From assembly GCA_030445695.1 (NCBI GenBank), contig JASUTF010000019.1:1-10060 (forward strand): DNA of 10,060 nt. The letters are read 5' to 3'. The notes under the pieces are model-generated. The model saw only the letters and a program-made list of their open reading frames with translations, was not told where the DNA came from and did not search any database. This DNA is from Candidatus Iainarchaeum sp. Lineage in GTDB: Archaea > Iainarchaeota > Iainarchaeia > JAADDC01. Positions 4,855 to 10,060 of this stretch are shown here, one piece after another (position 1 is the stretch's first letter; every line of letters starts with the position of its first letter). A program made the position numbers and the translations under genes.

Positions 4855-5252
4855 CGACCTCTTCCCCCGAAGGAACGCCCACGGCTCGGGAAATCATAGC
4901 GCTTGGGCATGGGGAACTCCTTGTCAGACACGTTGTTCTCCGTGTTCGCCTCAAAGTCCCCTTCTACCTTCTCCATGCTGCCATACTTGCCAACGTTCAG
5001 GCGAAGATGGCCGCGGATCACCGTCGTGTAGCCGTTGACCACGTGAACGTAATCGCCGGGCTGAACTGCCTCTGCGCTATCGTCCCATAGCGACATGATG
5101 ACGGAACCGCTTGGATCGCCAACAAGGTACTCCACGAGACGGTGCGTCCTTCCATCCTTGCGGGAGGTAATCTCCTTGTCCTCCACAACCTCTACAACCT
5201 TCACAGTCACGTCCACGTTCTTCGTGGACGGACCCAAATTCGCAACTTCCAT
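4848..5252 (-). CDS. ssb: Single-stranded DNA binding protein, one OB fold
   Basis: This 134-residue protein is like the short archaeal SSB known from Sulfolobus, which binds ssDNA through one OB fold. Residues 8-97 make the fold, with conserved EYLVGDPSGSVIMSLWDD (41-58, including W56) and a second conserved stretch, GHLRLNVGKYGSMEKVE (81-97), after the GD turn. The motif NTENNVSDKEFP (103-114) follows. The tail (124-134) is RG-rich and ends RGRY, similar to the Gly/Arg tail of crenarchaeal SSB though shorter. The start is ATG 5252 because GAGGTG (5264-5259) lies 6 nt upstream. The in-frame ATG at 5288 would be upstream of the expected transcript start near 5272. It diverges from the UPF0282-reverse gyrase operon and shares its TATA box. 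Confidence 0.88.
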   Translation of the reverse strand: MEVANLGPSTKNVDVTVKVVEVVEDKEITSRKDGRTHRLVEYLVGDPSGSVIMSLWDDSAEAVQPGDYVHVVNGYTTVIRGHLRLNVGKYGSMEKVEGDFEANTENNVSDKEFPMPKRYDFPSRGRSFGGRGRY

Positions 5253-5293
5253 TTTGTACACCTCGGTACGTCCAATGGAAGGGATCACGACAG

Positions 5294-5301
5294 TTTATAA
5301 A
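5294..5301. promoter_or_regulatory. Palindromic TATA box shared by divergent ssb and UPF0282-rgy operon
   Basis: The sequence tttataaa is its own reverse complement. On the plus strand its centre is 28 nt before the GTG start at 5326, matching a leaderless mRNA. On the minus strand it predicts a transcript start near 5272, about 20 nt before the SSB ATG, leaving room for the GAGGTG site. Plus-strand context cag-TTTATAAA-agg and minus-strand context ccct-TTTATAAA-ctg are both plausible BRE surroundings. No other TATA-like sequence lies in the 73-nt gap. Confidence 0.65.
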
Positions 5302-5325
5302 AGGGGTTGTAACCCGTATTTTCCC

Positions 5326-6189
5326 GTGAAGTTCAGGGTTTTGGCCTCCGATTCGCTGGGGGTCCGGTCCCTCGCAACGAGCGTTGACGCGGGCGGAGTA
5401 AAGATTCTAATAGACCCCAGTGCCGCCCTCGGCCCAAGAAAGTATGGTCTTCCCCCGCACGAACTGGAGGAACAGGCGCTGGCTTACGCCACGGATCTGA
5501 TCAGAAGGGAGGTAGAAGGTGCGGACATCGTTGTGTTCACGCACTACCACTGGGATCACTACGACCCTGGCCTCCCGCTGGAGGGAAAGACCTTATTCGT
5601 GAAGGATCCGAAGAACAACATAAACCTCTCTCAAAGGAAGAGGGCAGCGCTCCTGGAATACGAAGCGATCCCCGCGGACGGGAAGAGATTCGACATAGGG
5701 CCCGAAGAGATCGTTTTCTCGCCGCCGCTGCCACACGGGCCGGAAGGGACAAAGCTGGGATACGTCATCGCCGTGAAGATCGGGGACCTTCTGTTCTCCT
5801 CCGACATCCAGGGGCCCGTGAGTGAGGGGGCAGCGGAGTGGATCATTGAGCAGAATCCGAAGACCATCATCATGGACGGGCCGCCCACGTATTTTCTGGG
5901 CTACCGCTTCTCCGTCGATAGCAGGGACGCCGCCCTGCGAAACCTTGAACGCATAATGGAGAAGACAGACGTCCGTGAGATAATACTGGATCACCACCTT
6001 ACCAGGGATCTAAAGCGGGAGGAGAACTTCCCCATCTACGCGAAGGGGGAGGAGTACGGGGTGAAGATAAAGACGGCGGCGGAGCACAGGGATCTTGACA
6101 ATCTCTTCCTGGAGGCGTGGAGGAAGGAACTGTGGAAGGGTGAAAAAGAGATAGACCCCAATATTGTAAGGAGGGTATACAATGAATGA
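5326..6189 (+). CDS. UPF0282-family metallo-beta-lactamase-fold hydrolase
   Basis: This 287-residue protein begins MKFRVLASDSLGVRSLAT and continues with LIDPSAALGPRKYGLPPHELE, the hallmark N terminus of the archaeal UPF0282 family. The metallo-beta-lactamase metal site is visible: HYHWDH (H73, H75, D77, H78), a later His (H137), Asp in FSSDIQGP (D160) and His in LDHHL (H223/H224). Family members lack a firmly established substrate; the fold includes nucleases and other hydrolases. The GTG start at 5326 is chosen because the family begins there and because it lies 28 nt after the TATA box. Longer in-frame starts run through the promoter and the ssb coding region. There is no ribosome binding site, so leaderless initiation is likely. 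The stop overlaps the reverse gyrase start by 8 nt, indicating one operon. Confidence 0.88.
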   Translation: MKFRVLASDSLGVRSLATSVDAGGVKILIDPSAALGPRKYGLPPHELEEQALAYATDLIRREVEGADIVVFTHYHWDHYDPGLPLEGKTLFVKDPKNNINLSQRKRAALLEYEAIPADGKRFDIGPEEIVFSPPLPHGPEGTKLGYVIAVKIGDLLFSSDIQGPVSEGAAEWIIEQNPKTIIMDGPPTYFLGYRFSVDSRDAALRNLERIMEKTDVREIILDHHLTRDLKREENFPIYAKGEEYGVKIKTAAEHRDLDNLFLEAWRKELWKGEKEIDPNIVRRVYNE

Positions 6190-9100
6190 AAAGGCCATAT
6201 TCGTCAACCTCTGCCCCAACTGCGAGGGAGAGATAAAGGACACGCGCCTACGCATAAAGAACCCCTGTGATGTTTGCATCCCTGAAGAGGTCCACTCAGA
6301 GAGGTATGAGGAACTCGTATTCGAGATATACGACCGCCTTGTGAAGAACGATCGTCTCGAGAAGTATAGAACGGTCTACGAGGTTGTTTCCCGTTTAAAG
6401 GACTTCAACGAGTTCTTCAAGCGGGCAATAGGGTCGGAACTGTGGAGCGCCCAGAGGACATGGGCAAAGCGTGTGTTTCTGGGCAAGTCCTTCTCCATTG
6501 TAGCGCCGACGGGCATAGGAAAGACGGCCTTCGGCATGGCACTCGGTCTCTACCTCGCCAGAGAGGGAGAGAAGATCTACTTCATCCTGCCAACGTCTAC
6601 CCTCCTCCAGCAGGTAAGTCAGCGTCTAAAGGAGTATGCAGAACGCTCGGGAACCGATGCAAGAATCCTGACGATACACGGGAAGATGGGGAAGAAGGAA
6701 AGGGAGGAGGCAAACAAAGCGCTGAAGGAGGGGGAGTTCGACATCCTCGTTACGACGTCACAGTTCCTCACGCGCAACTTCGACAAGATAAAACATGTGC
6801 CCTTCGATCTCGTGTTCATAGATGACGTTGACGCGTTCCTGCGGGCGTCTAAAAACATCGATCGCGTTCTCATGCTCCTCGGCTTCACGGAGGAGATCCT
6901 GAACGACGCATACGAGCTCATAAAGGCGAAGTTCACGCTGGCGTTCCGGCCCAACGATCAGAAACTTAGGAAAAGGGTTAATGAGCTTCAGGGGAAGATC
7001 GAGGCGTTCAAGGAGAAAAACAGAGTAGGCCAGATCATCGTGGCATCCGCAACGGGCCGTGCGGCAGGGATCCGCGTCAAACTCTTCAGAGAACTGCTGG
7101 AGTTCGAAATTGGAAGCACGAGGGCAAACCTAAGGAACATTATAAACACGTACACGACCCTGGAAGACCCGAGGAGGCAGACAGTCGAACTCGTGAAGAA
7201 ACTGGGCAGCGGCGGACTGGTCTTCGTACCCGTGGATCAGGGGCAGGACTTTGCAAAAGAGTTAACAGAACATCTGAACAGGGTGGGTGTCAAAGCGATG
7301 CTTGCCACCTCTGAAAACGCCCAGAAGGTCCTTGAGGCACTCCAGAAGGGGGAGATAGACGTAGCCGTTGGCATGGCCGCATACTACGGCGTTCTCGTCC
7401 GCGGGATAGACCTGCCAGAAGTCATAAAATACACTGTGTTCACGGGGGTACCGAAGTTCAAGTTTACCCTGCGCTTCGAGAACGCCCCGCCGAGACGTGT
7501 AGCATACATGTTAGACGTGGTTGCAGATGTTCTGGAGGACCAGAAGAGAGCCACGGAGCTGAGGCGACTCGCCAATCAGATCAGAAGAAGGAACAGGGAA
7601 GAGGACGTCGAAAGGGGGAAGATGCTGCTCCAAGAGCTCCTCGAGAACAGAGATATACTGGAAAAGCTGAAGAAGAGTGAGGACGTCGTGATAATAGAGG
7701 AGGAGGGCGTTCCAAAGATACTCATAGCGGACGCGAAGACGTATATACAGGCAACGGGAAGAACATCAAGGATGTACGCCGGTGGGATTACTCCGGGCTT
7801 CTCCGTTGTTCTGGTGGACGATGAACGCGTCTTCGGCCAGCTAAGGAGATACATGCGCTACGTGCTCGACGAGGAATTCGCACCACTGCAGGAAGTGAAC
7901 ATTGAAGAGATAAAGAGGCAGTTAGAGGAAGAGAGAAGGAAGAAAGGCAGAATCATGGAGGACCCTGTTAAAACGGTGCTATTCGTTGTCGAATCGCCAA
8001 ACAAGGCAAGAACCATTGCACGGTTCTTCGGCTCGCCATCCACATACCGCATAGGGAACATAAGGGCCTACGAGGTGGCCACGGGAAAGTACGTTCTCAA
8101 CATCATCGCCACGAAGGGACACATGTTCGATCTCGTTACGGACAGGGGGTTCCACGGCGTCCTTGTTGGGGAACGGTTCGTGCCAGTATACACGACCATA
8201 AAGTTATGCAGGCGTTGCGGCGTCCAGACCGTGGAGGACAAGTGTCCGGTCTGCGGATCTGACCAATATCTGGACGATGCAATATGGAGGGTCAATGCAC
8301 TCCGCCTCTTCGCCCTGGAGAGCGATTTCGTCATAATAGGCACGGACCCTGACCGCGAGGGTGAGAAGATAGCGTGGGACACCGCGCTGGCCATAAGTCC
8401 ATACGTGCCGACGATAACGAGGGCGGAATTCCACGAGGTCACGAGATCGGCAATCCTGCGCGCACTGGAGGAGACCAGGGAAATCAACGAGAATCTTGTG
8501 AACGCACAGATCGTCCGGCGTGTGGAGGACAGGTGGATTGGCTTTGAGCTGTCAAAGAAACTCTGGGAAGCGTTCAACAACAACACGCTGTCCGCGGGAC
8601 GTGTGCAGACCCCCGTGCTGGGCTGGGTGGTAAAACGCTACGACGAGCACCAGAAGAGCGTCCGCGTGTTCATCGACGCTCGTGCAGACGGAGTGAGGGT
8701 GAGCTTCGAGACGCCCTTTGCAACACAGACGGAAGCACAGAAGTACGCGGAAGGGAAGAAACTTGTGGTAAAGATCAAGAACCGCAGAGAAGAACACGTC
8801 AATCCGGCACCACCGTTCTCCACCGACGCCATGCTGCGAGAGGCGGGAGAGAGAATGGGACTCGGGGCAAAGGACATCATGCAGCTGGCGCAGGACCTCT
8901 TCGAGGCAGGTCTCATCACGTATCACAGAACGGACTCCACACACGTGTCCCCCGCCGGAATGGCCCTCGCGAAAGAGTACATAACCCAGCGTTTCGGAGA
9001 GGAGTACTACAAGGGGCGGCCATGGGGTGAAGAAGGGGCCCACGAGTGCATAAGACCGACCAAGCCCATGGACACGGATACACTTATACGCCTGCTCCGC

Positions 9101-9691
9101 GAGGGTGAGTTAAATATTCAGGGGCTGACGAAGAGCCATCTATACCTTTACTCCATCATATTCGAGCGTTTCATGGCATCGCAGATGAGGGAGGCGGTCG
9201 TGAAGAAGGCAGACGTGGTTTATGAACTCGGCGAGCTGAAAACAGAGTCCACGATCATTGAGGAGGTTGTCGAACCGGGCTGGACGCTCATCAGGCCCCT
9301 CAGAACGGCAAAAATAGAGGAAGGAGAATACATGCCGGAGGAAATAAGAACGTTCAAGATGGCCACCGTTCCGTTATACTCCCAGGCAGACCTCGTGGCC
9401 CTTATGCGGGAAAGGGGAATAGGAAGGCCGTCTACATACGCCACGATCATACAGAAGCTGCTGGATCGGGGATACGTTAGAGAATCAAAGACCAAGAAAC
9501 GCCTGTTCCCGACGCCGCTTGGAATAAGGGTCTACGAGTACCTCTCCACAAACTATGGCCAGCTTGTATCGGAAGAGCGGACCAGAGAGCTTGAGGAAAC
9601 GCTGGACGCCATAGCAGAGGGCAAAAAGGACTATCAGGAAGCGATAAGGGAGACGTATGAGGAGATAAGGGAGGCAGTGGGCGTTGATTGA
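6182..9691 (+). CDS. rgy: Reverse gyrase
   Basis: Reverse gyrase introduces positive supercoils using ATP and is found in thermophiles, nearly all hyperthermophiles. The chain of 1169 residues is full length and has no intein. In order it shows an N-terminal zinc finger (C11, C14, C29, C32) and a helicase-like module with WSAQRTW (Q91), Walker A APTGIGKT (108-115), DDVDA (214-218), SATGR (289-293) and QATGRTSR (523-530). The topoisomerase IA module follows with toprim E604 (VVESPNKA), a second zinc finger (C676, C679, C688, C691), TDPDREGE (721-728), SAGRVQTP and the catalytic Tyr914 in GLITYHRTDST. RGIGRPSTYATI lies near the C terminus. All key residues are present, so it should be active. 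The start overlaps the UPF0282 stop by 8 nt, with AAGGAGGG about 7 nt upstream. Confidence 0.98.
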   Translation: MNEKAIFVNLCPNCEGEIKDTRLRIKNPCDVCIPEEVHSERYEELVFEIYDRLVKNDRLEKYRTVYEVVSRLKDFNEFFKRAIGSELWSAQRTWAKRVFLGKSFSIVAPTGIGKTAFGMALGLYLAREGEKIYFILPTSTLLQQVSQRLKEYAERSGTDARILTIHGKMGKKEREEANKALKEGEFDILVTTSQFLTRNFDKIKHVPFDLVFIDDVDAFLRASKNIDRVLMLLGFTEEILNDAYELIKAKFTLAFRPNDQKLRKRVNELQGKIEAFKEKNRVGQIIVASATGRAAGIRVKLFRELLEFEIGSTRANLRNIINTYTTLEDPRRQTVELVKKLGSGGLVFVPVDQGQDFAKELTEHLNRVGVKAMLATSENAQKVLEALQKGEIDVAVGMAAYYGVLVRGIDLPEVIKYTVFTGVPKFKFTLRFENAPPRRVAYMLDVVADVLEDQKRATELRRLANQIRRRNREEDVERGKMLLQELLENRDILEKLKKSEDVVIIEEEGVPKILIADAKTYIQATGRTSRMYAGGITPGFSVVLVDDERVFGQLRRYMRYVLDEEFAPLQEVNIEEIKRQLEEERRKKGRIMEDPVKTVLFVVESPNKARTIARFFGSPSTYRIGNIRAYEVATGKYVLNIIATKGHMFDLVTDRGFHGVLVGERFVPVYTTIKLCRRCGVQTVEDKCPVCGSDQYLDDAIWRVNALRLFALESDFVIIGTDPDREGEKIAWDTALAISPYVPTITRAEFHEVTRSAILRALEETREINENLVNAQIVRRVEDRWIGFELSKKLWEAFNNNTLSAGRVQTPVLGWVVKRYDEHQKSVRVFIDARADGVRVSFETPFATQTEAQKYAEGKKLVVKIKNRREEHVNPAPPFSTDAMLREAGERMGLGAKDIMQLAQDLFEAGLITYHRTDSTHVSPAGMALAKEYITQRFGEEYYKGRPWGEEGAHECIRPTKPMDTDTLIRLLREGELNIQGLTKSHLYLYSIIFERFMASQMREAVVKKADVVYELGELKTESTIIEEVVEPGWTLIRPLRTAKIEEGEYMPEEIRTFKMATVPLYSQADLVALMRERGIGRPSTYATIIQKLLDRGYVRESKTKKRLFPTPLGIRVYEYLSTNYGQLVSEERTRELEETLDAIAEGKKDYQEAIRETYEEIREAVGVD

Positions 9692-10060
9692 GCCGGTGGA
9701 TCGCGAAATGCTGAAAAGGTACAAGAAAGCCATAGAGGAAGTCAGCATAGAGCACCCCCTGCAGGAGACGTATGAAGCGGTCCTGCGGGGGGAGAAAAGC
9801 TGGAAAGAGTATGAAAAAGAGGTCCACGAGCACATATTCGGAAAGAACGACTGGGACGCAAGGGACGTGGCCCTGTATCACATACTCAAAACGCTGGACC
9901 AGAAACGGCTTGTAGGAAAGGACAGGGACTTCTGGGCAATGACCAACAAAGTCACCTCCTACTATGACCTCGGGGACGCATTTACCAAGTGGCTGCTGAC
10001 TGAGATCCACAAGAAAGCAGCAGTTTACGGTAAACACCACACGGACGTACTCGAGCACCC
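9684..10060 (+). CDS. Unrecognised protein downstream of reverse gyrase (partial)
   Basis: The frame is open to the end of the window, so at least 125 residues are visible and the C terminus is missing. I do not recognise the family. The sequence is strongly charged and mostly helical (KRYKKAIEEVS, LRGEKSWKEYEKEVHEHIFG, DVALYHILKTLDQKRL), with many Trp/Tyr/Phe residues and His-containing stretches (HEH near residue 48; KHH close to the visible end). There is no signal peptide or membrane segment. The start is uncertain. TTG 9684 has GGGAGG (9669-9674) 9 nt upstream and overlaps reverse gyrase by 8 nt, as the gene before does. GTG 9696 and ATG 9708 are alternatives, the last behind GGTGG. Tight packing indicates co-transcription with reverse gyrase and UPF0282. 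Confidence 0.7.
   Translation, partial: MIEPVDREMLKRYKKAIEEVSIEHPLQETYEAVLRGEKSWKEYEKEVHEHIFGKNDWDARDVALYHILKTLDQKRLVGKDRDFWAMTNKVTSYYDLGDAFTKWLLTEIHKKAAVYGKHHTDVLEH

Noticed and set aside
5253-5288. Upstream in-frame ATG of the SSB (5288)
   Set aside because: It lies upstream of the expected transcript start, while ATG 5252 has GAGGTG at proper spacing.
5095-5325. Longer N terminus of the UPF0282 protein
   Set aside because: It would run antisense through ssb and across the promoter. The conserved family N terminus begins at GTG 5326.
6182-9691. Intein in reverse gyrase
   Set aside because: The motif order is continuous and the 1169-residue length fits an intein-free enzyme.
9477-10058. 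Long minus-strand open frame at the window end
   Set aside because: It covers the reverse gyrase C terminus and the downstream plus-strand gene. The plus frame has acidic/basic helical composition, while this one is Pro/Leu/Phe-rich like other antisense frames here.

Overview
The window comes from an archaeon, almost certainly a thermophile or hyperthermophile of euryarchaeal type. The signs are a complete reverse gyrase, archaellum genes that include the euryarchaea-specific FlaC/D/E type, a class III (archaellin) signal peptide, the archaeal/eukaryotic ribosomal protein eL41, a tRNA with no encoded CCA, TATA boxes about 25-30 nt upstream of starts, and several apparently leaderless genes. 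The single-stranded DNA binding protein is of the simple one-OB-fold, RG-tailed kind best known from Crenarchaeota and Thermoplasmata. I cannot name a genus.

Region 1 (1-2450, + strand) is the distal end of an archaellum locus. It holds the 3' end of a beta-rich protein, possibly FlaF/FlaG-like, then a FlaC-D/E fusion scaffold, the FlaH/ArlH ATPase, and an archaellin behind its own promoter. A T-rich terminator closes the region. FlaI and FlaJ, which normally follow FlaH, are not here.

Region 2 (2550-3105, - strand) carries a 39-codon eL41 gene with a TTG start, then a hairpin-packed stretch of about 110 nt, then tRNA-Glu(TTC). A 20-nt perfect direct repeat of the tRNA 3' end and its flank brackets the hairpin stretch. 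This is the most unusual part of the window. The tRNA promoter is a palindromic TATA centred within a 10-nt inverted repeat.

Region 3 (3106-4854, + strand) holds an orphan membrane-anchored protein with four cysteines, then an HD-domain phosphohydrolase overlapping a DUF429-type RNase H-fold protein.

Region 4 (4848-10060) is a genome-maintenance block. An OB-fold ssDNA binding protein (-) and a UPF0282 metallo-beta-lactamase-fold protein (+) diverge from one palindromic TATA box. The + strand operon continues through overlaps into reverse gyrase and then an unrecognised, mostly helical protein that runs off the window. DNA topology and single-strand protection may therefore be co-expressed from the same promoter region.
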